From positions 13,780 to 77,779 of the forward strand of contig CAUZRQ010000012.1 in assembly GCA_963582065.1 (NCBI GenBank): a DNA stretch of 64,000 nucleotides. The letters run 5' to 3'. Positions 45,767 through 54,479 of this stretch are shown here, piece by piece; the stretch's first letter is position 1, and each line of letters opens with the position of its first letter. Under the pieces are notes generated by a model. That model was not told where the DNA came from. It saw only the letters and a program-made list of their open reading frames with translations, and did no database searches. The stretch comes from UBA8437 sp963582065 (GTDB lineage: Bacteria; Planctomycetota; Planctomycetia; Planctomycetales; Planctomycetaceae). Position numbers and translations under genes: made by a program.

Positions 45767-46447
45767 ATGGCTCATCCCTATTTCCACTCGCTGAGCAGCG
45801 TCTCCAACTGGGGCGGCGTTCACGAAGATTATCTCGCCGTTCACCAGTGGTTCGACCGGTCGAAGCAGCACCTGGGCGATTTCCGCCACCGGGCACTACG
45901 GCATCACGCCGAGGGAATCGACCTGTCGCGGAGGATATTCGGGGACGAGATCACCAATCGTGACGGCGTCAGCGTCCCGGTCGATCAACTTGGACGGCAG
46001 CACATCGAAGAGGACCTGGGATACGTGCCCGCGTTCTCGGATTGGCTCGAAGCGATCGACGACCGGTCAATTCCCCGGTCCGAGCAGCTCTCGTCCCCGA
46101 TCCAGGCCAACCGTTCTGTCCTGAAATGGGGCGGTGTCGAAAGCGACTACCTGCCCCTGCACGAGTTCCTGGACGAAGCGGTCGCCGGTGCAGGTCGTCG
46201 CAGTCTGCTGGCACGTCATCACACCGAGGGAGTGTTTCTGTTGGAAACTGTCTTTGGTGCGGTCATCACCAACAGCGAGGGACGCGTCGTTCCGGTTCGC
46301 GTGATTGCCGAATTTCACATCAACAACGAACTCTCGCGGATCCCACCGGTATCAGAGATCCTGCAGGGAATCGAAACCGCACCGTGGATGATGCGGGTGG
46401 CCCGTCCATCCCGGTTGATCATGCGGTCCCTGCAAGAGACATCCTGA
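45767..46447 (+). CDS. DUF6915-like protein, internally duplicated
   Basis: 226 aa, 24 bp after the mosaic protein gene. It is two copies of one roughly 85-residue unit. The first is WGGVHEDYLAVHQWFDRSKQ... RHRALRHHAEGIDLSRRIFG... VPVDQLGRQHIEEDLGYVPAFSDWL. The second is WGGVESDYLPLHEFLDEA... LLARHHTEGVFLLETVFG... VPVRVIAEFHINNELSRIPPVSEIL. The RHHxEGxxL and QHIxEDLGxxP motifs match what I remember of DUF6915, normally a single unit. His-rich motifs could bind metal, but no reaction is known. Probably expressed with the mosaic protein. Confidence 0.7.
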   Translation: MAHPYFHSLSSVSNWGGVHEDYLAVHQWFDRSKQHLGDFRHRALRHHAEGIDLSRRIFGDEITNRDGVSVPVDQLGRQHIEEDLGYVPAFSDWLEAIDDRSIPRSEQLSSPIQANRSVLKWGGVESDYLPLHEFLDEAVAGAGRRSLLARHHTEGVFLLETVFGAVITNSEGRVVPVRVIAEFHINNELSRIPPVSEILQGIETAPWMMRVARPSRLIMRSLQETS

Positions 46448-46733
46448 ACTGTCGCGGGATCGGGTTCCCGATGCACCCGACGGTGTCCTGGAGCACCGTG
46501 TCCCTCAACGCGTCGTCGAAGTTCAGGCTGGCTGCCTCAAACAGCCCGATGCCCTTCTCGGCACACTTGGCGAAGAAAAGTGGATCACGCCGTGAAACAC
46601 ACGGTCCGGTGTGCTTGTCCCCCCGATCCACTCTCGGGGACACTGTTGCTGCCGGGACGATCCGTCCATCCCCGGAGGACGTTCTCTCCGGCAGCCGACC
46701 CGGTTACGTATTCGACCACCCGAAAGGAACGAC

Positions 46734-47783
46734 ATGGAAACCCGATCTCAGAACTCAACCGACCACCACAGGTGGTCTCGACACGGTGGTCTCGTCCTGT
46801 TGACCTCCCTGGCTGCCATCTCCCTGGTCGCCGCTCGCCGGCTGCCAGAGGCCAATCCGCCCGGGATGGCCGGCTGGGTCGTGGTGCAGAAGAGTCCGAC
46901 GGGAGATGACACCGCGACCATCCAGGCGGCCATCGATTCGGTGGCCCGGACCGGGGGCGTGGTCTTCTTCCCCGCCGGTGTCTACCGGCACAAGGGTCTC
47001 ACCGGACGCGCCAACGTTCACCTGAAAGGAGTCCACGTCGGAAGTGTGAAGCTGGACTTTACTCCCAAAACCGGTGACGGCATCACGCTGGTCCCCGATC
47101 CGGACAACTTCATGGTCTCGAGCCTGAAGCTGACGTCCAGTGGTCGGTCGACCGGTTGGGCGATACGGGCCAACGGCGGAACGCAACGGTCCCTGCGGAT
47201 CGAACGGGTAAATTTGAACGGTTTCACCAATGGGGTCCAGATCCGCGACGCCCTCAACGTTTCAATTCGTGACTGTCGGATCGGCCACACCTATCCGAAC
47301 AACCCGAAGGGAATTGGGATTCAGATCGGCAACGGTCGCACCCACGGAGGCAATGGGGTGACCATCGAGGACTGTTACTTCAGCAGCCTCGACAAGGGCA
47401 TCGTCACCCATGCGCAGGCCTGCCTGATCTCGCGGCCGATCATCGAATTGTGTCACACCGGCATCGAGACACACGGCATCACGTCGATCGTGTCCCCCTG
47501 GTACGACGGGACAACTGACGTGGCTCACGTCAGCGTGCAGCCCAACACCATCGGCGGCGGCAGTTCCGGCACCGGCGTCCTGTTGCTGGGATACGGCTCC
47601 AGCGGCTGGAACATGAACTACGGCACCGAGGCCGAGCGAAAACGCTCGGTGATCCTGCCCGAACGACTCGATTTCAATCCGGGTGAAAATGCCGGCCGGC
47701 CACGAGGTGTCACGTTCGGCGAGGTCGTCATCGACCGCGACGGCGTGATCCACGCCAGGGACTTCAGGAAGCTGCCCGACTGA
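46734..47783 (+). CDS. Exported beta-helix (pectate-lyase-like) protein
   Basis: ATG at 46734 with AAAGGAA about 6 nt upstream is preferred to the open frame starting at 46611. An N-terminal hydrophobic segment (HGGLVLLTSLAAISLVAA) serves as signal peptide or anchor. The body opens with the first-turn motif DDTATIQAAIDSVARTGGVVFFPAGVYRHKG, seen in GH55/pectate-lyase-3 type beta-helices. Right-handed coils follow (LRIERVNLNGFTNGVQI, VTIEDCYFSSLDKGIV). It is 349 aa, short for the family, so probably one helix. The stop converges on the AIM24-like gene. Confidence 0.8.
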   Translation: METRSQNSTDHHRWSRHGGLVLLTSLAAISLVAARRLPEANPPGMAGWVVVQKSPTGDDTATIQAAIDSVARTGGVVFFPAGVYRHKGLTGRANVHLKGVHVGSVKLDFTPKTGDGITLVPDPDNFMVSSLKLTSSGRSTGWAIRANGGTQRSLRIERVNLNGFTNGVQIRDALNVSIRDCRIGHTYPNNPKGIGIQIGNGRTHGGNGVTIEDCYFSSLDKGIVTHAQACLISRPIIELCHTGIETHGITSIVSPWYDGTTDVAHVSVQPNTIGGGSSGTGVLLLGYGSSGWNMNYGTEAERKRSVILPERLDFNPGENAGRPRGVTFGEVVIDRDGVIHARDFRKLPD

Positions 47784-47847
47784 CCGTTCCGCCAATCACC
47801 ACGAATTCGCCGCAATCGTCCCGGCAGCACAATCGCGTCGTGTCCGG

Positions 47848-49551
47848 TCAGTCGGAGGTCAACAGGTCAGCGATCACCGACGCCGCACGGCTGGCTCCTT
47901 CCGGATTCAGCGCGTCATAGATCGGCTTGGTCGGAGCCAGCCACACTTCGCCGGTCCCCCGGAACGTCTGGACCGGCCCTTCGCCGCCGGTCGGCGTGTC
48001 GATGATCTCCAGGTCGAGTCCTGCGGAATGCAGCAACGCAAGGGAGTCCATAACCTGAAGCGTCTCGTCCTGGAGCCTGATCCTGCGGATCTCGTTTTCC
48101 GGTACCGGTGAGACCAAGACGCAGAGACCGCTGCCGGAAATTCGCGTCTGGAGCGTCGTCTGTCGAATCGTGTGACCAACTTCGACGCTCTTTTCGCAGC
48201 AGTAGAAGATCCCGTGATGAACGACCAGGTCCTGGTTGTTGAGACGTTTGATCATAAAAGCGCTCGGTGAAGGCTCCAGGTACACGACACCACTGCCCGT
48301 GACGGTCGGACCGACAAACGCCAAGGCGTTCGCCATGTCCTCGGTGGTCCCCTCGCCGTCCCCCCCTGGACTCTCGATCGCCAGTTGCCCGTGCATGAAC
48401 TGCAAGGCCCCGGATTCCAGGACCACCGCGTTGTCCTTCAGAGTGACACGAACCTGCTTGAGCCTCACTCCGGACTGCTTTGCAAAGAAAAGGGACTGTG
48501 CCTCGACAAGCCGTTGGGCACCATCGAGCTGCTTGTAGGCAAGCACTTCGACCGAAACACCGCCGTTCACCTGCGAGTCGATGACCTCGATGTTGTAACC
48601 GTCTGACGAAGCCGATCCCGCTTCGACAGCTGGCTGTGGAGTCGACGGTGTCTGAGGGGCGGCGGTCGGGACAAACGGTGACCCCGGAGGAGAGCCGGCC
48701 GGAACGGCCGCCAACTTCGGAGGAGAACTGGACGCGACGGACGCCGATCCCGGCGGAGAGCTGCTCGCGGAAGATACCGACCCCGGAGAAGAGCTGGACG
48801 CGGCAGACGCCGACCCCGGAGAAGAACTGGGCGCGACAGGCGCCGATCTCGGCGGAGAGCTGGCCGCAACAGACGGCGACCCCAAAGGAGAACTGGACGC
48901 GGCAGCCGCCAATCCCTGAGGAGAACTGGACACGACAGACGCCGACCCCGGAGGAGAGCTGGACGCGACAGACGGCGATCCCGGTGGAGAGCTGGACGCG
49001 ACAGACGGCGATCCCGGTGGAGAGCTGGACGCGACAGACGGCGATCCCGGAGGAGAGCTGGACGCGACAGACGGCGATCCCGGTGGAGAGCTGGATGCAA
49101 CAGACGGCGATCCCGGAGGAGAGCTGGACGCGACAGACGGCGATCCCGGTGGAGAGCTGGACGCGACAGACGGCGATCCCGGTGGAGAACTGGACGCGAC
49201 AGACGCCGACCCCGGAGGAGAACTGGACGCGACAGACGCCAATCCCGGAGGAGAGCTGGACGCGACAGACGCCAATCCCGGCGGAGAGCTGGACGCGACA
49301 GACGCCGACCCCGGAGGAGAACTGGACGCGACAGACGCCGACCCCGGAGGAGAGTCGGCCGCGACGGACGCCGACCCTGAGGGAGAGCCGGACGCGGCAG
49401 ACGGCGAAGACACCGCCCCACCCGCATTCTCATCGCCCACCGGGACGCTGAACGCAGCATTGCAGCGTTGACAGGAAACCCGGCGACCGGCGTTGAAGTC
49501 TGGAACGCGGTACTGTTGCCCACAACTCGGACACGCTAAATCGATTGGCAT
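47848..49551 (-). CDS. Zinc-ribbon, 33-bp-repeat and AIM24-like domain protein
   Basis: ATG at 49551 gives 567 aa; the open frame continues upstream to 49617. The N-terminus is a CPSC...CQRC zinc ribbon (IDLACPSCGQQYRVPDFNAG), common in planctomycete proteins. Residues 56-297 are about 22 copies of an 11-residue unit (SPPGSASVASS and variants), encoded by 33-bp repeats. The C-terminal 250 residues resemble the AIM24/DUF124 beta-sandwich family: SLFFAKQSGVRLKQVRVTL, then GSGVVYLEPSPSAFMIKRL, and RGTGEVWLAPTKP at the end. AIM24 proteins are of unclear biochemical role. The Ser/Pro linker is probably disordered. Confidence 0.75.
   Translation of the reverse strand: MPIDLACPSCGQQYRVPDFNAGRRVSCQRCNAAFSVPVGDENAGGAVSSPSAASGSPSGSASVAADSPPGSASVASSSPPGSASVASSSPPGLASVASSSPPGLASVASSSPPGSASVASSSPPGSPSVASSSPPGSPSVASSSPPGSPSVASSSPPGSPSVASSSPPGSPSVASSSPPGSPSVASSSPPGSPSVASSSPPGSASVVSSSPQGLAAAASSSPLGSPSVAASSPPRSAPVAPSSSPGSASAASSSSPGSVSSASSSPPGSASVASSSPPKLAAVPAGSPPGSPFVPTAAPQTPSTPQPAVEAGSASSDGYNIEVIDSQVNGGVSVEVLAYKQLDGAQRLVEAQSLFFAKQSGVRLKQVRVTLKDNAVVLESGALQFMHGQLAIESPGGDGEGTTEDMANALAFVGPTVTGSGVVYLEPSPSAFMIKRLNNQDLVVHHGIFYCCEKSVEVGHTIRQTTLQTRISGSGLCVLVSPVPENEIRRIRLQDETLQVMDSLALLHSAGLDLEIIDTPTGGEGPVQTFRGTGEVWLAPTKPIYDALNPEGASRAASVIADLLTSD
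48661..49386. repeat. 33-bp minisatellite encoding an 11-aa Ser/Pro unit, about 22 copies
   Basis: The units encode SPPGSxSVASS. Copies 7-13 are nearly identical in DNA (for example GGAGAGCTGGACGCGACAGA at the start of each), while those toward both ends diverge. This is a pattern of recent central expansion and older flanks. The unit is in frame, so length changes do not disrupt the protein. It separates the zinc ribbon from the AIM24-like domain. Confidence 0.9.
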
Positions 49552-49729
49552 GGCCCATTCCCAGTAACAGCGGTGGCGAAACCGTAGTTCTTCCGGGCGT
49601 CCATGCTCGAACGGCAATCACACTATAACCTCTGCCATCCACCAATCGTTATCCAGTCGCCGTCCCGAGTGGCGAAGCCCACTGAAACCCGCCACGACGT
49701 CAAAAAATGGTGACCTGGCGGTTCCGCCG

Positions 49730-52360
49730 TTATCCGCCGCCGGCGAAACACCACAAGTTGCCCGCGTAATCGTGAACCAGCAGCAGGTTGCCGGTGATCA
49801 CCGGGGACGTCTTGATCGGCGTCCCCAGCCGGTGTTCCCAGACCACTTCGCCACTCCGATTCACTCCGCGAATCGACGTGTCGTCATGGCCGAAGAACGC
49901 CAGGTCACCGGCGATGATCGGGGTCGAACTGCCGGCCAACGCCTGGCGGCGTGATCGGCGGAAGCGGTCGGCTTCGCGGCCACAGGGGACAGTGTGGCGG
50001 GTGGCACCCGTCTCCAGGTCCAGCAACCGCATGTCACCACCGTTGGCCAGGATCAGGTCGTCCCAGACAACCGGTGCCGCGTTCTGGTACCCCGCACCGC
50101 TGAGACCTTTCTGCCAGATCAGCTTTCCGGTCGCGGCGTCACGGACACGGATGCCCGAAGAACCGGTGTAGATGAGCTTTCCGTCCACCACGATCGGTGC
50201 CGAAGTCGACCGGGAGGTCTCGGTGATGGTCCACACCGGCTCGCCACCGGGAAATCGGACAGCGGTCCCCCCGCCACGGCGGACGCTGTACAACACGTCG
50301 TCAAAGACCGTGGCAAAGGCGGCGTAGGCACCGACGTCGCCGACCAGTCGCCGGATCGTCTTGCCCGTCGCGTAATCGACCAGCCACAACGGCTTCTGCC
50401 AGTCGTTGACTATCAGTCCCTTCGAGGTGGGCACCGGCGGCGTGTTGATGATCGCCAGCGGCCGACCGTCGCGATACGACGCACTCAGCGGCCGGGTCCA
50501 TTTCACTTTGCCGGTGTCGGCAGAGAAAGCGGCAATCCAGCCCTCGGCCAGGATGGCGTAGACCACGCCGTCGTGCACCGAGACCGGGCCACGAATGTCA
50601 CCACGGGGTGAGTCCGTTCGCCACAGGCGTTTGCCAGTGGCAGCGTCGAGGCAAAGCACACCGGCTCCGGGAGTGCCGGCATTGGGGTTGCCGATCGACA
50701 CGAATACCCGGCCCCCGGCCGTAACCGGTGAATTGTGGAGCACGTGGACGCTGCCGGTGTGAGTGACCCACAACGGTCGCAGCGGCGCGGTGGGGCCGGC
50801 AGCGAGACGACGGGGTGGCGTGCCAGAGAGCACCCAGGGAAAATCCGCACCGACCTTCGGTTTCGCCGTCTGTCCCGGTTCGACCTGGAACTCCTGCTGC
50901 CGTTTCCACTCGGTTCCGGCGACATCCGTTGCCAACAGGTCACACTTCCAACGCCCCGGGGACCCGGGTTCGAAGGAACCGTGCCAGGACCAGTCGCCCT
51001 GCTGTTCGAGCGGCGTGGTGCTCACCCGGCCGTCGGGGTCCGTCCATCGGCACCTGACCGACTTGACCAGCAGCGCGGTGTCGTAGGCCAGGACCACCAG
51101 CGGCTGGCGTCCGGAAACCGTTTTCGGCCCGGGCGCGACGACCCGCAGTCGCTTGTACTGCCCGGCCACCCGGAGACGAGAACGAACACCGTCGGGCGAA
51201 ATGAACACCCAGCGGTAGGTCCGCGAATAGGCGCCCCAGTCGTGGCCCCGGGCCGGTGCGCTGTTGAGGATGGGGGTGCCCCGCCGGCTGCCGGCGTGGA
51301 CGACGTGATAGTGGGCCCCGATCTGGCAGATGACGTTGATGCCCTCGGCCTTGCGCTGGTCGAACCACGAGGCTGACAACGGGTAATGCGAGATGGCGAT
51401 CACCGGCATCCCGGCCGGCAGCGACTTCAGGTCCGCCGTCATCCAGTCCCGCTGCCGCAGTTGGGCCGTCGAGCGGAGGTAGGACGTCTCGGTGACGAAC
51501 TGGATGAAGTGGACGCCGCCGTAATTCCACGAGTAGTAGGGCGGTCCGATTCGCTGTTCGAAGCTGACGGTGCAACGCGGGTCCAGGCAGTTGCCGTCGT
51601 GACCACCGAACCCCTCGTAGACGCGGATCTTCGAGGAACCGCGGATCCGGTCGTACATGTCCCACTCGAACTGCGATCCGTTCATCGTCAGATCACCGGC
51701 CGTGGCCAGGAAGGCCGGTCCGCCCGGGGCCGAGGTGACCTGCGCGAAGTCCTTGGCGATCGGGATCATCTGGGAGATGCTGGTGAACTGGCTGTCGCTG
51801 GCCGTGATGAACCAGAACTCGCGTTTCGCCGCCGCCCGGTCGCGTGCGAAGCCGAAATTGACCGTGTATTTCGTCTCGGACTCGTCGAACGGGATGCGAT
51901 GGAAGAACGCAGCGGTCGGCCGGAAACCGGTCGGCCGGGTGACGACGACGAAACGGTGGTGCGGATTGTCGTCCACGCGGATTCGGAACACGTACTCGCC
52001 GGTGGCCGACGTGCGGATCACCTTCTCGCCGTCGCTGACCACGATCTCGGGCAGGCCCGCTTCGCCCGGGTCGCGCTTGCCGTTGGCGTTGCGATCCTCG
52101 AAGACGGTCCCCGTGGCCGTGACCAGGCGAGGTCGGGCCGGCCGCAGAGGAGGTTCCGGTCGTCGCGGGATCTTCCGGCTGGCCTCCTCGAGTTCCGCGT
52201 CGTTGAACCCGCGCAAAAGGTCGGATGTCGTCCGGAGGTCGGTGTCGGGGATGGCAGCCGGCGGCCCGTCATCACCGGCCCGCACACCGGATTGAAGTCC
52301 GGCCCACAGACAGACCACGGTCAGCACCGCCCGCCAAAGGTCGATTCGTCGATCAATCAT
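49730..52360 (-). CDS. Exported calcineurin-like phosphoesterase fused to a PQQ-type beta-propeller
   Basis: ATG at 52360 gives 876 aa with a signal peptide (MIDRRIDLWRAVLTVVCLWA). An SdrD-B-like sandwich (VFEDRNANGKRDPGEAGLPE) precedes the phosphoesterase-like domain at about 180-360. A C-terminal seven- or eight-bladed PQQ-like propeller starts near residue 590 (GAGVLCLDAATGKRLWRTDS). The active-site motifs are atypical: DxH reads DSQ (189-191), GNHD reads GGHD (252-255), and GHxH reads AHYH (349-352). The GDxxxxG Asp (223) and the SHYP His (325) are kept. It follows a related gene by 50 bp on the same strand. It may bind metal weakly or serve as a binding protein. Confidence 0.8.
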   Translation of the reverse strand: MIDRRIDLWRAVLTVVCLWAGLQSGVRAGDDGPPAAIPDTDLRTTSDLLRGFNDAELEEASRKIPRRPEPPLRPARPRLVTATGTVFEDRNANGKRDPGEAGLPEIVVSDGEKVIRTSATGEYVFRIRVDDNPHHRFVVVTRPTGFRPTAAFFHRIPFDESETKYTVNFGFARDRAAAKREFWFITASDSQFTSISQMIPIAKDFAQVTSAPGGPAFLATAGDLTMNGSQFEWDMYDRIRGSSKIRVYEGFGGHDGNCLDPRCTVSFEQRIGPPYYSWNYGGVHFIQFVTETSYLRSTAQLRQRDWMTADLKSLPAGMPVIAISHYPLSASWFDQRKAEGINVICQIGAHYHVVHAGSRRGTPILNSAPARGHDWGAYSRTYRWVFISPDGVRSRLRVAGQYKRLRVVAPGPKTVSGRQPLVVLAYDTALLVKSVRCRWTDPDGRVSTTPLEQQGDWSWHGSFEPGSPGRWKCDLLATDVAGTEWKRQQEFQVEPGQTAKPKVGADFPWVLSGTPPRRLAAGPTAPLRPLWVTHTGSVHVLHNSPVTAGGRVFVSIGNPNAGTPGAGVLCLDAATGKRLWRTDSPRGDIRGPVSVHDGVVYAILAEGWIAAFSADTGKVKWTRPLSASYRDGRPLAIINTPPVPTSKGLIVNDWQKPLWLVDYATGKTIRRLVGDVGAYAAFATVFDDVLYSVRRGGGTAVRFPGGEPVWTITETSRSTSAPIVVDGKLIYTGSSGIRVRDAATGKLIWQKGLSGAGYQNAAPVVWDDLILANGGDMRLLDLETGATRHTVPCGREADRFRRSRRQALAGSSTPIIAGDLAFFGHDDTSIRGVNRSGEVVWEHRLGTPIKTSPVITGNLLLVHDYAGNLWCFAGGG

Positions 52361-52410
52361 GATGAGGATCCGGTGTTGACTGCCGCGGGGGATGTCCCCG
52401 TGAACAAAAA

Positions 52411-54345
52411 TCACTTGCCGTCGCTGAACACGAAGCAAAAGACATTCTGCCTGCGATGAAACGGGCTCTCGTCGGGAGGTTCCGCCTCGCCGACAATGAA
52501 ACCGCCCCAGTCTGCGGCCGCATCGCCCCAATGGGCGACCTTGACCTGTCGGAGTGCCTTGTCCCGGATATCTCGCAGCGTCGTCTTGTCACACTTGAGC
52601 ACCGGTGCCGTGACGGTCATGCCATCACCGCGCATCGAGAAGCGAAACGACAGGGTGTTGGCGAGATGGAGACAACTCTCAGGCACCGGGAACGTGTAGT
52701 CCTTGCGAGCCCCCGGTTCGAGGCTTCCCAGGGCCTTTCCGTTGAGAAGCACGTCCACCTTGCCGGCCGGACCCCGCGACTTGGTCCAACCGTTGCTGGG
52801 AGCACCAACGGTGAACTCCAGCGTCCCGTCGGTCCGGACCGGTGCCGCATCACGGCCGTTGGCCACCACCACGACCTGTGAGCGAATTTCCCCATCGTTG
52901 ATATTGCGGACCTTGAGGTTGAGCAGCCCGTCGGGAACGGATGTCGTATCCACGGTGGCCGCAAACACGGCTCGATAAAACGGACGACCCGCCTCCTGCA
53001 TTTTCTGCCAATCCCGGCCGTTGATCGAGTATTCCAGGTGTTCGCCCGCCTGGGGTTGAACCAGGTGGGCTCGGATCTTGACCTGTCCGTGCCAGGCGGC
53101 GCCGACTCGATGCGAGACAATCGCCACGCGTTGGCCAAGTCCCTTGTAGAACTGTTCGAGCGTTTCACCCCGCACCCGATAAACGAGGTACCCCTGCGGC
53201 ATGAGATCCGGGCACAACTGGTTCGTCCTCGGATTCCACCAGCAACCGGCCAACGCTCCCCCGGACCGGTAGGGCACCGAGCGTTTCTTGTGGGCCAGCA
53301 CATGGATGTCACCGATTAGCTGCATCCGAACATCGTGTTGTCGGGCCATCGCCAGGAAATCCGGACAGTGGTTCTCCAGGTCGGCTTCGGCCGTTGTGAC
53401 CACGAAGGTGCCGCGGGATCGGTGACCCATGTCCTGCCCCAACCACTTCACGTGCATCGGCTGGACCCGGTTGGTCGGATAGTCCAGTTTCTTGCCGTTG
53501 ACGAGAATCTTCCTCTGGCCGAGGTGGTACCCGAAGTCCACGGAGACAAAGTGGATCTTGCCGTACTCGAACGAAAAGAAGTGTGGCCCCAGGTACTCCC
53601 AGTACAACGCCTTGCCACAACGGTGGTCACCCCGGGGAAACTCCGCCAGGCGATACGACGAATCGGTGTGATCTCCGGCGACGTTGTAGTGGGGCATCTT
53701 GAGGTGGTTCATGATGCCGACGTAATTCCGGAAATCAGCGTGTCCGGATGCGGGTTTGCTCAACAGGGCCTTGTTCAGATCCAGCAGGTCACCGCTGTTG
53801 ACGACGAATCGCGGCGCGGGTGACAGGGCGTTGGCTTCCCTGACGAATCGGCTCAGGCCGACCAGCGAGCGACGGTTCCGGGAGACGTGCGTGTCGGTGA
53901 CATGGATGAACGTGAATTCGTTCTCGTCGGCTTCGGCCGGCTTGATCGCAAAATCGACTTTCGCCGACAGCGGCTTGTACCAGTTGCCGACCACGTCGTG
54001 TCCGGACGGTCGGGTGAGGTAGAGGAAAACGGCACTCGGGTCGGGCACGATCAAGAACCGCCCCTGCCGGTCCGTCTTGACCACCGAGTAGCCGTCGGTG
54101 ACCGAGACACCCGGCACACCGGTGGTCGAACCGTTCGATTTCAGCTCGACGCGACCGGAAATCCGCTTCGGGACCGGAACACCATACCGAGGTTTCGGGG
54201 TCTCTCTGAGAAGCGGTTTGAGCACCTCCGGAACCGGCGGTGGTTCGGCCGACGTCTTTTCGACACACGTCACCACCGCCAGGGCCAGGACGACTGTACG
54301 CAGCAGCTGGCCTGCTCGGGTCGACGAACACGAGAAAGTGAACAT
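52411..54345 (-). CDS. Exported calcineurin-like phosphoesterase-family protein with altered active-site motifs
   Basis: 644 aa, with a signal peptide (MFTFSCSSTRAGQLLRTVVL, cut near TSAEP). An N-terminal Ig-like part (SGRVELKSNGSTTGVPGVSVT) is followed by the phosphoesterase domain with DTH (151-153) and GDLLD (185-189) intact. The usual GNHD reads GDHT (224-227). The usual His loop reads VTTAEAD (316-322). The usual GHxH reads GDIH (345-348). A C-terminal beta-rich domain follows. Together with the downstream propeller-fused paralogue it forms a two-gene unit, divergent from a beta-helix gene. Family membership is firm; catalytic function is doubtful. Confidence 0.8.
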   Translation of the reverse strand: MFTFSCSSTRAGQLLRTVVLALAVVTCVEKTSAEPPPVPEVLKPLLRETPKPRYGVPVPKRISGRVELKSNGSTTGVPGVSVTDGYSVVKTDRQGRFLIVPDPSAVFLYLTRPSGHDVVGNWYKPLSAKVDFAIKPAEADENEFTFIHVTDTHVSRNRRSLVGLSRFVREANALSPAPRFVVNSGDLLDLNKALLSKPASGHADFRNYVGIMNHLKMPHYNVAGDHTDSSYRLAEFPRGDHRCGKALYWEYLGPHFFSFEYGKIHFVSVDFGYHLGQRKILVNGKKLDYPTNRVQPMHVKWLGQDMGHRSRGTFVVTTAEADLENHCPDFLAMARQHDVRMQLIGDIHVLAHKKRSVPYRSGGALAGCWWNPRTNQLCPDLMPQGYLVYRVRGETLEQFYKGLGQRVAIVSHRVGAAWHGQVKIRAHLVQPQAGEHLEYSINGRDWQKMQEAGRPFYRAVFAATVDTTSVPDGLLNLKVRNINDGEIRSQVVVVANGRDAAPVRTDGTLEFTVGAPSNGWTKSRGPAGKVDVLLNGKALGSLEPGARKDYTFPVPESCLHLANTLSFRFSMRGDGMTVTAPVLKCDKTTLRDIRDKALRQVKVAHWGDAAADWGGFIVGEAEPPDESPFHRRQNVFCFVFSDGK

Positions 54346-54479
54346 TGCGGAGGCCCGGGAAGGAAGAGTTGTCCGATCAGGACAGCCTACGGAGACTCGT
54401 CATGGTTGTACCACTTCACGATGCCGGATGGGTAACATCGGGCCAGTCGAACACTCGTCCACGACAGCGACCCGACGGC

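Noticed and set aside
48567..49523. Long frames on both strands over the 33-bp repeat (an Arg/Leu-rich minus-strand frame and a Glu/Thr/Trp-rich plus-strand frame at 48636-49451)
   Set aside because: They are repeat shadows: a 33-bp in-frame repeat without stops opens several frames. The zinc ribbon and AIM24-like domain place the real gene in the minus-strand frame 49551-47848.
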